Shown piece by piece: positions 26,169 through 35,811 of a stretch of 64,000 bases of DNA. The notes under the pieces are model-generated. The model made no database searches and was not told the origin of the DNA. It saw only the letters and a list, made by a program, of their open reading frames with translations. Location: NCBI GenBank assembly GCA_964390335.1, contig CAYMHU010000017.1, forward strand, positions 9,712-73,711. The letters run 5' to 3'. This DNA is from Granulosicoccus sp964390335. GTDB lineage: Bacteria > Pseudomonadota > Gammaproteobacteria > Granulosicoccales > Granulosicoccaceae. Each line of letters starts with the position of its first letter. Within the stretch, counting starts at the first letter, position 1. The translations under genes were made by a program, and so were the position numbers.

Positions 26169-27311
26169 TCATTGGCGATCTGGCACTTCATGGGATAGCA
26201 AGGCTGTGGTTAATGCAACCGGTGCCAACATCAACAGCGCAATCCGCAAGCCAAATGCTTCAGATAAAAATCCGATTACCGGTGGTGCAATCATAAAGGC
26301 GGTAAACGAGATCATGGTGATAGCGGCCACATTGTCAGCGGCTGATCGCCCTGGTCTGCGCGCCGCCGCGGTAACCGCTAAGGGATACACAATGGCCACA
26401 CCAATACCGCTGATAGCAGCACCGATATACGCCACAACTAAATTGGGCGCTAATGCAAACACAGCTATGCCGACAGCGGATGCAACACCAGAGCACTGCA
26501 CGATGGTACGCGCCGCAACACGTTCACCGATTGCATCACCGCACAGCCTCACGGTAGCCATGACAATGGCGAAGAATGAATAGGTGATGCTAATAACCAA
26601 CGGTGATGCATCCATGATTGATCGCATAAATACTCCCGACCAATCTATAAACGCGCCCTCTACGACCATGGCTCCCATGGGCAATAGGCATAACAGAATA
26701 ATGGCTCGTGTCGGCAATCGGAATAACGGTGCATCTTCGTGACTGGCGGTTACCGATGCCACTCTAGGTAACTGAGACGCAGTCCACCATCCAATTAGCG
26801 CTAAAATCGGCATCACAATCGCAAAGTGCACGGCGACCGACAGGCCGACTTGGGCAAGCGCCCCGCCCATTAACGCGCCCGCCATCGACCCTAAACTCCA
26901 GAAGCCATGACAACGCGACATAATTCGCTTTTTTATATGCTGCTCGATACGGTCCGCCTCGGTGTTCATGGCAACCTCAATCATGCCCACGGCAACCCCT
27001 GCGATAAATAAAAAGATCACAAACACGATCGGGTTCGGCGCCAGCGGTGGAAACACGAATGAGATAGCCCAAGCAGGCAAAGATATTTGGCAGGCACGGC
27101 GCAATCCCGTGTGTTCAATCATTTTGCCGGCAACGATCAAGCCGATAAAGGTGCCCAGTGGAATGGCCAGCAAACACAAACCGAGTGACCCGTCGGTTAA
27201 ACCAAGTTGTTGCTTTAAATCCGGGATTCGGGGTATCCAATTGCCCAACACCGCCGATTCGAGGAAAAAAACGATGAATATGGCCCACACGGATTTTCGT
27301 TCAGATGTCAT
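26169..27311 (-). CDS. Major facilitator superfamily transporter
   Basis: 380 residues with about twelve helices. The N-terminal ESAVLGNWIPRIPDLKQQLGLTDGSLGLCLLAIPLGTFIG resembles the YbjJ-like branch of MFS, whose substrates are unknown. It is divergent from the dimethylglycine dehydrogenase-like gene across a 144-bp region containing a strong dyad, and might move a related substrate; that link is positional only. Confidence 0.88.
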   Translation of the reverse strand: MTSERKSVWAIFIVFFLESAVLGNWIPRIPDLKQQLGLTDGSLGLCLLAIPLGTFIGLIVAGKMIEHTGLRRACQISLPAWAISFVFPPLAPNPIVFVIFLFIAGVAVGMIEVAMNTEADRIEQHIKKRIMSRCHGFWSLGSMAGALMGGALAQVGLSVAVHFAIVMPILALIGWWTASQLPRVASVTASHEDAPLFRLPTRAIILLCLLPMGAMVVEGAFIDWSGVFMRSIMDASPLVISITYSFFAIVMATVRLCGDAIGERVAARTIVQCSGVASAVGIAVFALAPNLVVAYIGAAISGIGVAIVYPLAVTAAARRPGRSAADNVAAITMISFTAFMIAPPVIGFLSEAFGLRIALLMLAPVALTTALLSHEVPDRQ

Positions 27312-27368
27312 ACAAGGTGGTCCGGTGGTCTGCTAACACTAAATTCACGTCATTGTCGCTATTGAGTA

Positions 27369-27428
27369 AGCCAGTCTGGCTCCACTTAGTACGTACAATA
27401 AGCATTATTGTTATTGTACTGACTGGCT
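27369..27428. promoter_or_regulatory. Operator-like double dyad upstream of the flavoenzyme gene
   Basis: Inner perfect dyad GTACAATAA (27393-27401), 9-bp centre, TTATTGTAC (27411-27419), flanked by an outer pair AGCCAGTC (27369-27376) and GACTGGCT (27421-27428). It ends 27 bp before the ATG of the flavoenzyme and lies between two divergent genes, so it is a likely transcription-factor site. No regulator gene is adjacent. Confidence 0.6.
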
Positions 27429-27455
27429 AGTCCTTTAAAGCAGAAATTGTACGTT

Positions 27456-29879
27456 ATGGCTGATGCTAAAGTAATTATTATTGGCGGCGGCGTTGCGGGT
27501 TGCAGCGCGCTATATCATCTGGCAGAGCGCGGGTGGACCGACACCTTGCTATTGGAGATGGACGAACTCACGTCCGGGTCTACTTGGCATGCTGCAGGTA
27601 ACATCCCCACCTTCTCCAGTAGCCGCAACATCATCAAGTTGCAGCACTATAGCACCCAGTTGTATGCAAAGTTGGCCAACGATCCGGCCTACCCTATTAA
27701 TTACCACCAAACCGGTTCAATACGGCTGGCGCAAAATAACCTGCGCTGGCAAGAGTTTCAGCACGTACACGATATGGCAAACGCCATGGGTTTGGACTAC
27801 GAATTACTAACGCCAGAGGAAACCAGTGCTCGGCACCCGTTCCTGAACGTTGAGGGTCTGGTAGGCACGCTGTGGGATCCGCACGATGGCGACATCGATC
27901 CTAGCCAGCTCACTCAGGCACTGGCCGCAGCGGCCAGAAAAGCTGGCGCGAGTATCAAACGCTTTACACAAGTTACCGGTATTGAGCGCGACGGCAATCA
28001 ATGGAAAATCACTACACCTGAGGGTTCTTATACGTGTGAAACAGTGATCAATGCTGGTGGCTATCGGGCGCATGAAGTCAGCGCACTGGTCGGGCAGTTT
28101 CTGCCAATTGTCACTATGCAGCATCAGTATCTCATCACCGAACCTGTACCGGAACTGGCAGAGCACGGTGAGCTTACTCCACTGGTTCGCGATCCCGACG
28201 ATTCGTATTACCTTCGTCAGGAAAAAACCGGCCTCATTTTGGGACCTTATGAAAAACAAGCTACACCGCATTGGGCCGATGGCAAGCTACCAGAGAAGTT
28301 CGCATACGAACTGTATAACGATGATCTTGAGCGATTAGAGTGGTACATAGAGCAAGCCTGTAACCGTATGCCCATACTGGGCACAGTGGGTGTTCAAAAA
28401 GTGATTAATGGTCCTATTCCCTACACCGCAGACGGTATTCCTAATGTTGGACCAGCGGCCGGTTTAAAGAATTTTTTCCATTGCAACAGCTTCAGTTTCG
28501 GCATTTGCCAAGGTGGCGGTGCGGGTAAAACCATTGCGGAATGGATTATTGATGGCCGGCCGGAGTGGGACATGTGGTCCATGGATTCACGTCGATTTGG
28601 TCACTATGCCACGCAAGAATATGTAGTGGAGCGTGCAACCGAACTTTATGGTCGTGAATACGCGATTATGCTGCCGCATGAAGAATGGCCAGGTGGGCGC
28701 CCTGCACTCACATCGCCGCTGTATGAAACGCTAAAAGCGAAAGGCGCACAATTTGGCGCCCGCGGTGGTTATGAACGACCACAGTGGTTTGCAACAGATG
28801 CCGATAACACAGACGCTGAACATAACTATGGGCACGGCCCCTGGTTCGATGCGGCTAAACGTGAATGCGAACACCTGTGCGCCCATGCCGGCGTGTTGGA
28901 TATGGGCGGCTTCGCCAAGTTTGAAGTACAAGGTGCTGGTGCCAAAGACTGGCTCAACAGCAATATCGCTGGCCGCGTACCACCTCCCGGTCGTTTATCA
29001 CTGAGCTATTTTTGTTATGCGAATGGTGGTATCGCGTGCGAGCTGACTATCAGTTGCATAGATGAAAATCACTACGTACTGATTGGTGGCGCGCCTGCCC
29101 GAGTGCATGATCTTGACTGGTTACAAAAATCGTTACCAGACAGCACTGACATTACTATTGACGATATCACTGACTCGCAAAGCACGCTCGTATTAGCTGG
29201 ACCAAAATCGCGTGAAGTATTGCAACCCATTTGCGATGCAGATTTAAGCAACGAGAACTTCAAATGGCTAACCATGCAGTCGGTTCAAATTAACGGGCAC
29301 ACCGTCATGGCCTTGCGCGTGAACTACTTAGGTGAGCTAGGTTGGGAGTTGCATTTGGGTAATGCAGACGCCTTAAGCGTGTACAACGCACTGTTCGAGT
29401 CAGCAAAGAAAGCCAACGTAGAACTCATAGACTTCGGACAATACGCAATGGAAGCTATGCGACTCGAGAAAGGTTATCGTGCCATGCAACACGAACTCGA
29501 TCATGAAACCTCGCCCATTATGGCGGGATTAAATCGATTTATTACATTGGATAAAGCAGCTGATTTCCCGGGCAAAGATGCGCTTATAAAACAAAGCGAC
29601 AACGGCACGAAAATGCTGTATGTGCAAATGCTGTTGGACAACCCCGAGTTCGACGCCATTTACGGTTGCACAATTAGCGTTGATGGCAAAGCGGTTGGCT
29701 ACACTACCAGTGGTGGATTCGGTTATAGACTCAACCAAAGCGTTGCACTAGGTTATGTTGAAGCGCAATATGCAAAAACGGGCACGGCGCTCAGCATTGG
29801 CATATTAGGGACTACCGCATCGGCTCAAGTGGTTGTAGAGCCAGCGTACGATCCGAAAAACGAATTGCTTCGGGCTTAA
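27456..29879 (+). CDS. Dimethylglycine/sarcosine dehydrogenase-like FAD oxidoreductase with GcvT domain
   Basis: 807 residues from the ATG at 27456 (an upstream TTG adds three codons). N-terminal FAD-binding DAO domain with KVIIIGGGVAGCSALYHLAERG (Rossmann motif), then GSTWHAAGN, whose His aligns with the covalent flavin site of dimethylglycine dehydrogenase. A central FAO linker domain follows, then a C-terminal GcvT-type folate domain (about 450-805) with GELGWELHL, the aminomethyltransferase signature. It would oxidatively demethylate a methylated glycine derivative and pass the one-carbon unit to tetrahydrofolate. Whether the substrate is dimethylglycine, sarcosine or another N-methyl compound cannot be told. 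No electron-transfer flavoprotein or heterotetrameric soxBDAG genes are near. Confidence 0.88.
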   Translation: MADAKVIIIGGGVAGCSALYHLAERGWTDTLLLEMDELTSGSTWHAAGNIPTFSSSRNIIKLQHYSTQLYAKLANDPAYPINYHQTGSIRLAQNNLRWQEFQHVHDMANAMGLDYELLTPEETSARHPFLNVEGLVGTLWDPHDGDIDPSQLTQALAAAARKAGASIKRFTQVTGIERDGNQWKITTPEGSYTCETVINAGGYRAHEVSALVGQFLPIVTMQHQYLITEPVPELAEHGELTPLVRDPDDSYYLRQEKTGLILGPYEKQATPHWADGKLPEKFAYELYNDDLERLEWYIEQACNRMPILGTVGVQKVINGPIPYTADGIPNVGPAAGLKNFFHCNSFSFGICQGGGAGKTIAEWIIDGRPEWDMWSMDSRRFGHYATQEYVVERATELYGREYAIMLPHEEWPGGRPALTSPLYETLKAKGAQFGARGGYERPQWFATDADNTDAEHNYGHGPWFDAAKRECEHLCAHAGVLDMGGFAKFEVQGAGAKDWLNSNIAGRVPPPGRLSLSYFCYANGGIACELTISCIDENHYVLIGGAPARVHDLDWLQKSLPDSTDITIDDITDSQSTLVLAGPKSREVLQPICDADLSNENFKWLTMQSVQINGHTVMALRVNYLGELGWELHLGNADALSVYNALFESAKKANVELIDFGQYAMEAMRLEKGYRAMQHELDHETSPIMAGLNRFITLDKAADFPGKDALIKQSDNGTKMLYVQMLLDNPEFDAIYGCTISVDGKAVGYTTSGGFGYRLNQSVALGYVEAQYAKTGTALSIGILGTTASAQVVVEPAYDPKNELLRA

Positions 29880-29887
29880 GAATTGTA

Positions 29888-29910
29888 CCAAGCCAGCTTT
29901 GCTGGCTTGG
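29888..29910. terminator. Hairpin between the flavoenzyme gene and galU
   Basis: A perfect 10-bp stem, CCAAGCCAGC / GCTGGCTTGG, with a TTT loop, 8 bp after the flavoenzyme stop and 32 bp beyond the convergent galU stop. Strong stem but no clear T-run on either side, so terminator status is likely but unproven. Confidence 0.55.
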
Positions 29911-29942
29911 TCAAACTAAACTAATGCTGCAAATCGTACAGC

Positions 29943-30860
29943 CTATTTCTTGCCCTTCTTAACCATAGGAATGACTTTACCCTCACCGCGTGCGTGCAGC
30001 TCATCCAAATACGCACCGAATTCAGCGCCGACTTCGTCATGCGCCAACGCAAACTCAACTTGCGCTTTTAGATAACCGAGTTTACTGCCGCAATCAAATC
30101 GTGTGCCTTCGAAGTTATAAGACAGTACACGTTGCTCGGCAAGCAGTTCCGCAATGGCGTCGGTTAGCTGGATTTCATTGCCTGCGCCGCGCTGCGTATT
30201 TTCCAGTAAGTGAAAAATGCGAGGCGTTAGGATATAGCGGCCAACAACAGCAATATTACTTGGGGCATCTTTTACAGCAGGCTTTTCAACAATCCCTGAA
30301 ACTTCCATTAAGCCGGGCTTTACTTCATTGCCGGCAACAATACCGTAAGAACTGACATCCTCTTTGGGTACAGGCTCGGTACCCAAAATGGAACAGTGCT
30401 GGTAATTGAATACATCAACCATCTGGCTTAAGCAAGGTTGCTCACTAAAGTTAACCAGATCGTCGGCAAGGATCACGGCAAACGGTTCATCATTGACAAC
30501 CGGCTTTGCGCATAACACAGCATGCCCTAAACCCAACGCTTCAGATTGGCGAATAAAAACGCAGTTCACGTGGTCAGGTAGAATGCCACGAAGCACTTCC
30601 AGCATTTTCTCTTTGCCTTTGGCTTCAAGCTCACGCTCTAGCTCATAGGCGGTATCAAAGTGATCTTCTATCGATCGCTTGTTACGACCAGTAACAAAAA
30701 TCAGCGTATCCACTCCCGCAGCCACGGCTTCTTCTGCGGCATATTGAATCAGGGGCTTATCAACGACCGGCAGCATTTCCTTGGGGTTGGCTTTGGTTGC
30801 AGGTAAAAATCGCGTACCCATACCCGCTACTGGAAATACCGCTTTTTTAATTTGTTTCAA
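29943..30860 (-). CDS. galU: UTP-glucose-1-phosphate uridylyltransferase
   Basis: Makes UDP-glucose from UTP and glucose-1-phosphate for LPS, exopolysaccharide and osmoprotectant synthesis. 305 residues. Nucleotide-binding motif GMGTRFLPATKANPKEMLPV (about 14-33), VDKPLIQYAAEEA, the EALGLGHAV segment (about 107-115) and the VEKP motif (about 192-195). Ends in a basic KKGKK. RBS AGGAGAGT upstream of ATG. Divergent from fdxA across 129 bp. Confidence 0.96.
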   Translation of the reverse strand: MKQIKKAVFPVAGMGTRFLPATKANPKEMLPVVDKPLIQYAAEEAVAAGVDTLIFVTGRNKRSIEDHFDTAYELERELEAKGKEKMLEVLRGILPDHVNCVFIRQSEALGLGHAVLCAKPVVNDEPFAVILADDLVNFSEQPCLSQMVDVFNYQHCSILGTEPVPKEDVSSYGIVAGNEVKPGLMEVSGIVEKPAVKDAPSNIAVVGRYILTPRIFHLLENTQRGAGNEIQLTDAIAELLAEQRVLSYNFEGTRFDCGSKLGYLKAQVEFALAHDEVGAEFGAYLDELHARGEGKVIPMVKKGKK

Positions 30861-30989
30861 CTTTACTCTCCTACCGAGAAGTATTTTTCTAGTATCCGGA
30901 GTCGCAACTCATTAATGTGCTCGAAACCCGAAACCCACTATTTTTGATACTATCTGCAACTAGTAAGCCAACAATTCACGAGAAAAACG

Positions 30990-31313
30990 ATGACTTTCGT
31001 AGTTACTGAGAACTGTATCAAATGTAAATACACCGACTGCGTGGAAGTCTGCCCAGTAGACTGCTTTCACGAAGGTCCTAACTATCTCGTCATTGACCCC
31101 GAGGAATGTATCGACTGCTCCCTTTGCGAACCTGAGTGCCCAATTAATGCCATCGTCGCAGAAGAGGACATGAAACCCGAAGATGAGCCCTTCCTGGAGC
31201 TAAATGCCGAACTTTCCGCCATCTGGCCCGTTATCACGGTACAAAAAGACCCGCTGCCTGACGCCAAAGAGTGGGAAGACAAACCCGGGAAACTGGAACA
31301 CCTCGAGCGCTAA
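30990..31313 (+). CDS. fdxA: 7Fe ferredoxin FdxA
   Basis: 107-residue ferredoxin of the Azotobacter FdI class. The first cluster ligands CIKCKYTDCVEVCPVDC show the spacing of the [3Fe-4S]/[4Fe-4S] pair, and the second motif CIDCSLCEPECP follows. The C-terminal extension EWEDKPGKLEHLER is typical of FdxA. Low-potential electron carrier, cytosolic; its redox partner is not indicated by the neighbours. Confidence 0.95.
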   Translation: MTFVVTENCIKCKYTDCVEVCPVDCFHEGPNYLVIDPEECIDCSLCEPECPINAIVAEEDMKPEDEPFLELNAELSAIWPVITVQKDPLPDAKEWEDKPGKLEHLER

Positions 31314-31331
31314 CTAAGTTACTCACTACGG

Positions 31332-31357
31332 TGGTCAGAGTGCCAATTCTCTGACCA
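31332..31357. terminator. Hairpin downstream of fdxA
   Basis: A 9-bp stem, TGGTCAGAG / CTCTGACCA, with an 8-nt loop, about 20 bp after the fdxA stop. Only a weak T-containing stretch (GCTTTGCTT) follows. Convergent with alr. Confidence 0.5.
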
Positions 31358-31476
31358 TCAGCTTTGCTTGCAGTATATATCCGAACCCCAATCCTAAAAC
31401 ACCTATTTATCCTACCCGAAACAATGCTTAACCGGCTTTCACAGGCATGTTGCATTGCCGGTGGCCGACGGTAATT

Positions 31477-32589
31477 TTAGGCTTGTAACTTGGACGACGA
31501 CATAGAACTGTAGTTGCGATATCCACGAATGGAAGTAAAAAGTTCGTAGGTAATCGTGCCTGCTGCACGCGCCATGAGCTCGGCCGGATGTTCCGGCCCC
31601 CAGATGATGGCCCGGTCTTGCAGCTGGGCATCTGGTACTCCCGTTAGGTCGATGGCAATGGAATCCATCGAGACTCGCCCAAGGATCGGGCAAACAACCC
31701 CGTTCAGTAAAACGCTTGCCCCTTCACCGAGCACTCTGGGTAAGCCATCTGCATACCCGATCGCCAGGTAGCCTATCTGCATTTCTTGAGCACAAATGTA
31801 CTGCGCCGCATAACCCACCTCGGCACCCGCAGGCACACGCTTCTTACTGATCAGCGGTGCGGTTACGCGCATCACCGGTTTAAGTTCATCTTGCACGATG
31901 AGTTCAGAATCTGCATTAGCCAGTAATGGATTACTACCATAGAGCATGATACCCGGACGTGCCCAATCGGCACGCGAAGTTTCATGAGCGAGCACGCCGG
32001 CCGAATTGGCCATGCTTTTTTGCAATGAATTTATATCTGCAATCGCATTGAATTTAGCAATTTGATTGCTGGTTTGTGCGCGAGCCGGTTCATCTGCACA
32101 CGCAAAATGAGTTAACGCGCCAACCCAGTTCACATCGGTGTTAGCGCTTAAAACATCATGCACTTCGCTCACCTGAAAACCCAAGCGGCGCATACCGGTA
32201 TCGATTTTTAACCAGCAATTTAATTGATTGTGCACCTGAGCTTCGTGAATCCATTGCAGCTGTTCATGGGTATGAATGGCTGGCCATAGATTCAGTTTTA
32301 CAAAAGCAGCGCATTGCTGTGCGCTGGTTGGTCCCTGCAAAATCAGAATGGGTTTTGTAATCCCGAATTCGCGAAGCTCCTGTGCTTCACCCAGGGTTAC
32401 AACGGCAAATGCATCGGCACTGGTTAAAGCCGCCGCTATCTGGCACGCACCATGTCCATAAGCATCAGCTTTAACGACCGCAAATAGTTTCTGATTGCCC
32501 GACCGGGTTTTGGCAATGTTGAAGTTATGGACAACCGCGGCTAAATCGATGGAAATATGAACCGCGCGCTCTCGCCTCGAATCACTCAT
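31477..32589 (-). CDS. alr: Alanine racemase
   Basis: PLP enzyme making D-alanine for peptidoglycan. 370 residues. The PLP lysine lies in FAVVKADAYGHG (about 36-47) and the catalytic Tyr in EVGYAAQY of the C-terminal barrel domain (about 258-265). It sits directly downstream of dnaB (24 bp), the conserved dnaB-alr pairing of gammaproteobacteria. Confidence 0.95.
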   Translation of the reverse strand: MSDSRRERAVHISIDLAAVVHNFNIAKTRSGNQKLFAVVKADAYGHGACQIAAALTSADAFAVVTLGEAQELREFGITKPILILQGPTSAQQCAAFVKLNLWPAIHTHEQLQWIHEAQVHNQLNCWLKIDTGMRRLGFQVSEVHDVLSANTDVNWVGALTHFACADEPARAQTSNQIAKFNAIADINSLQKSMANSAGVLAHETSRADWARPGIMLYGSNPLLANADSELIVQDELKPVMRVTAPLISKKRVPAGAEVGYAAQYICAQEMQIGYLAIGYADGLPRVLGEGASVLLNGVVCPILGRVSMDSIAIDLTGVPDAQLQDRAIIWGPEHPAELMARAAGTITYELFTSIRGYRNYSSMSSSKLQA

Positions 32590-32613
32590 AACGCTTGTTT
32601 CAATTATGCGTGC

Positions 32614-34038
32614 TTACTGGAATTCGCTTGAAAACACTTCCGGTGAGTAGTTTTCAAAACGGGTGTACTTACCAAGAAACGTTAATACAACAGAGCCAAT
32701 CGGGCCATTTCGTTGTTTACGAATAAGAATTTCCGCCTTGCCCTTACTTTCCTCGTCTTCCGGGTTATAGACTTCATCGCGATAAATAAAAATGATCACG
32801 TCAGCATCCTGCTCGATCGCACCCGACTCGCGAAGATCAGACATAACCGGACGCTTATCCGGGCGTTGCTCCAAACTACGATTTAACTGCGATAAGGCAA
32901 CTATTGGCACCGATAATTCCTTTGCCAAGGCTTTTAATGATCGGGAAATTTCTGAAATTTCAGTGGCCCGGTTTTCACCGCCACCCGACACCTGCATCAG
33001 CTGCAAGTAATCGATCACGATTAAGCTAATACCTTGATCGCGCGCAAGTCGTCGGCAGCGGGCACGTAGCTCGTTCGGTGTTAGCGCGGGCGTATCATCG
33101 ATATACAAATTGCGTTTTTGATTTAACAGCGTAATCGCAGAGGTTACCCGTGGCCAATCTTGCTCTGCTAAATTACCAGTTCGCAGTTTTTGCAGCTCTA
33201 CCCGTCCAAGCGATGAAATCATCCGCATGCCCAATTGCTCGGCAGGCATTTCCATACTGAATACGGCAACCGGCCCGTCAGCGGTTAAGGCTGCATGTTC
33301 CGCAAGATTCATTGCGAACGTGGTTTTGCCCATTGAAGGACGACCAGCAACGATAATCAAATCGGATGCTTGCAGGCCACTGGTTTTTTCATCCAGCTCG
33401 TCAAAGCCTGTTGATAAACCGGTTATGGCCGCATCTGACTCATACAAAAAGTTAATTCGTTCAATGGCCTCGGCCAGCACGTTTTTGATATTGCTAAACC
33501 CACCGCTACCCACACGTGACGTTTGGTCAGCAATGGCAAACACTTTCGATTCTGCGATATCCAATAACTCTTTGCTACTTCGACCGTCGCTATCGAACGC
33601 GTTATCTGCTATTTCGTTAGCCACCGAAATCAGCTGACGTAGTACTGATCGTTCGCGAACGATATCGGCATAGGCTTTTATGTTTGCAACGCTCGGCGTT
33701 TCCTGAGCGAGAGCGCCAACATAATGCACACCGTTCGCGTCTTCCAACAATCCCATTCGTTGTAATTGGCCGGTAACGGTTACCACGTCAGGGGAGTTGT
33801 TTTCCGCTACCAACAAATTGATGGCACGAAAAATAAGCCGGTGGTTGTATTGGTAGAAATCGTTTTCGGTAACGAGCTCCGATACTTTGTCGAAGGCCTC
33901 CGTATTGAGCATGAGACAGCCCAACACAGCCTGCTCTGCCTCTATGGAATGCGGAGGCATGCGGGCAGCACTGAGCTGCGAGGCCAACTCGCTGGTTGAC
34001 TCTAGCTCTAATGCAAAGTCGTCGGGAATATAGGCCAT
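32614..34038 (-). CDS. dnaB: Replicative DNA helicase DnaB
   Basis: Hexameric 5'-3' helicase at the replication fork. 474 residues: the N-terminal collar domain (PPHSIEAEQAVLGCLML, about 28-44), a linker, and the RecA-like domain with Walker A GRPSMGKTT (about 230-238), Walker B in LIVIDYLQLM and the arginine-finger region GPIGSVVLTF. No intein is present at the P-loop, a common intein site. Confidence 0.97.
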   Translation of the reverse strand: MAYIPDDFALELESTSELASQLSAARMPPHSIEAEQAVLGCLMLNTEAFDKVSELVTENDFYQYNHRLIFRAINLLVAENNSPDVVTVTGQLQRMGLLEDANGVHYVGALAQETPSVANIKAYADIVRERSVLRQLISVANEIADNAFDSDGRSSKELLDIAESKVFAIADQTSRVGSGGFSNIKNVLAEAIERINFLYESDAAITGLSTGFDELDEKTSGLQASDLIIVAGRPSMGKTTFAMNLAEHAALTADGPVAVFSMEMPAEQLGMRMISSLGRVELQKLRTGNLAEQDWPRVTSAITLLNQKRNLYIDDTPALTPNELRARCRRLARDQGISLIVIDYLQLMQVSGGGENRATEISEISRSLKALAKELSVPIVALSQLNRSLEQRPDKRPVMSDLRESGAIEQDADVIIFIYRDEVYNPEDEESKGKAEILIRKQRNGPIGSVVLTFLGKYTRFENYSPEVFSSEFQ

Positions 34039-34107
34039 TAGGGTCTCACAGCAACGTTATCCATGCTGCATACACCTTACCAGACCTTGTTTAACGCTTG
34101 AAGCGTC

Positions 34108-34563
34108 TTATTCAGTTTCGTCAGCAACAACGGCGATAACGACTTCTACGTCGACATCCGTGTGCAGATGTAAAGTGATCGGATGTTCACCAACGCTACG
34201 TAATGGGCCGTCCGGCATGCGGATTTCTTTCTTTTCCACTTCGACACCAGCATCGGTTATTGCGGCACGAATTTCTTCAGTGCCAACCGAACCGAACAGC
34301 TTACCTTCCGTACCAGCACGAGAAGGAACGGTCACAGTCAGACCATTTAGTTTTTCCGCACGGCCTTGAGCAACTGCAAGCGTTTCTGCTTGTTGCTTTT
34401 CAAGTTCAGCACGACGCTGAGCGAATGCTTCAATGTTGTCTTTAGTTGCTCGCTCTGCTTTGCCTTGTGGCAATAAAAAGTTGCGCGCAAAGCCCGCTTT
34501 AACATCAACAAGGTCACCAAGGTTGCCGACATTATCAATTTTTTCAAGAAGTATAATTTGCAT
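34108..34563 (-). CDS. rplI: 50S ribosomal protein L9
   Basis: 151 residues: MQIILLEKIDNVGNLGDLVDVK at the N-terminus (rRNA-binding lobe), long connecting helix about 41-75, then the C-terminal lobe. Slightly longer acidic end than E. coli L9 (149). Downstream of the DUF2232 gene, 21 bp gap; same operon as rpsF and rpsR. Confidence 0.97.
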   Translation of the reverse strand: MQIILLEKIDNVGNLGDLVDVKAGFARNFLLPQGKAERATKDNIEAFAQRRAELEKQQAETLAVAQGRAEKLNGLTVTVPSRAGTEGKLFGSVGTEEIRAAITDAGVEVEKKEIRMPDGPLRSVGEHPITLHLHTDVDVEVVIAVVADETE

Positions 34564-34584
34564 GTGTATCCCCTAGATACAAAT

Positions 34585-35514
34585 TCAACGTTGGCGAAAC
34601 CTAAACAGATTATCCGCCATTCCCAGGGCCCCTAACAGAAGCACCGTATTGGGCAATATAACCAATGCATACATACCGACTAACCAACGAGGATTCATAC
34701 CGCGTTGCTTTACGATGGAATGCACTATGGCCAAACCCTGTAAAAAAAACACAAATACCATGGCTGACGCTAACGACAACCAAACTGGCCCTTCAAAAGC
34801 AATAGCCAGTACGATCGAGATAACGCACGCTATAGCAGCATGCTTACCCAAACTTAACGCGTGGAATTCTTTTTGAAATCCACCCGCATTAAACAACTGC
34901 GCTTGCCAATACCGAGCTATAAACAAGGCACATAACACCACCAAGATAGCCCAGTTACCAATCGACACAGCCATAAGCCGGGACATATCAGTTATCAGCT
35001 GCGAAAACTGCTCTGCCGTAACCGATGCACTTGGATTCGCTTGTAGCTCTGCGATACCCGGCCCAAGACTCTTGGTGAATTCAGCCTGCCAAAAGTCCAT
35101 AAACTCGCTTTGATACTGCGTTGCAGCCAGCGCAACAACTGCTGATACCGGCACCGCAGCTAATACCGCGAAATCCAAACTCACTGTGCGCCTGAGTACC
35201 AGCGCAAGCACGAAGGCACCCAACCAGCCAACGCCCATGAACAACACTACTTTTATTGATAATAACTGCAACACAAACGCTGCGACTAACACTACAGCAC
35301 CGGCCAGCAACGCCGTGGTTACGCCTGCGCTCTGGCCATGTCGCAACACAACAAAAGCAATGGTTGCGCTGCTCAGTGTCAGTACTACCGGCGTGAACAG
35401 GATTCCGATGGGTAACACCGTTTCGAAAACCAACACACCTAAAAATAACAATGCCGCGGCGATTCCCGCCGCAGCAACCACTCCGTTTTCAGCAATCCTG
35501 GCTATGCCTATCAT
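34585..35514 (-). CDS. DUF2232-like polytopic membrane protein
   Basis: 309 residues with about eight to nine hydrophobic helices and a soluble loop near 150-175 (FTKSLGPGIAELQANPSASVTAEQF). A membrane protein of this kind commonly stands between rpsR and rplI in gammaproteobacteria (DUF2232/YybS-like). Function unknown. Starts 52 bp after rpsR. Confidence 0.8.
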   Translation of the reverse strand: MIGIARIAENGVVAAAGIAAALLFLGVLVFETVLPIGILFTPVVLTLSSATIAFVVLRHGQSAGVTTALLAGAVVLVAAFVLQLLSIKVVLFMGVGWLGAFVLALVLRRTVSLDFAVLAAVPVSAVVALAATQYQSEFMDFWQAEFTKSLGPGIAELQANPSASVTAEQFSQLITDMSRLMAVSIGNWAILVVLCALFIARYWQAQLFNAGGFQKEFHALSLGKHAAIACVISIVLAIAFEGPVWLSLASAMVFVFFLQGLAIVHSIVKQRGMNPRWLVGMYALVILPNTVLLLGALGMADNLFRFRQR

Positions 35515-35566
35515 ACGGGCGGTTCACCACAACACACTTGGTGTTGCAGCTCCTTAAAACGAACAA

Positions 35567-35791
35567 CTAGTGTTGATCGGTGTACGGTAACAACGCAATA
35601 TAACGCGCGCGTTTGATTGCCGTCGACAGTTGTCTTTGGTATCGCGCTTTAGTACCCGTAATACGGCTGGGGACAATCTTGCCGGTTTCTGTGACGAAAC
35701 CTTTAAGCAATTCGAGGTCTTTGTAATCGACCTGCGTGATGCCTTCAGCGGTAAAACGGCAATATTTACGACGGCGAAAATAACGTGACAT
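35567..35791 (-). CDS. rpsR: 30S ribosomal protein S18
   Basis: 74 residues, family-typical throughout: YFRRRKYCRF at the start, KDLELLKGFVTETGKIVPSRITGT in the middle, RARYIALLPY at the end. Forms a heterodimer with S6. 20 bp downstream of rpsF. Confidence 0.98.
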   Translation of the reverse strand: MSRYFRRRKYCRFTAEGITQVDYKDLELLKGFVTETGKIVPSRITGTKARYQRQLSTAIKRARYIALLPYTDQH

Positions 35792-35811
35792 ATCCGATGC
35801 TCCTTTTGGTT

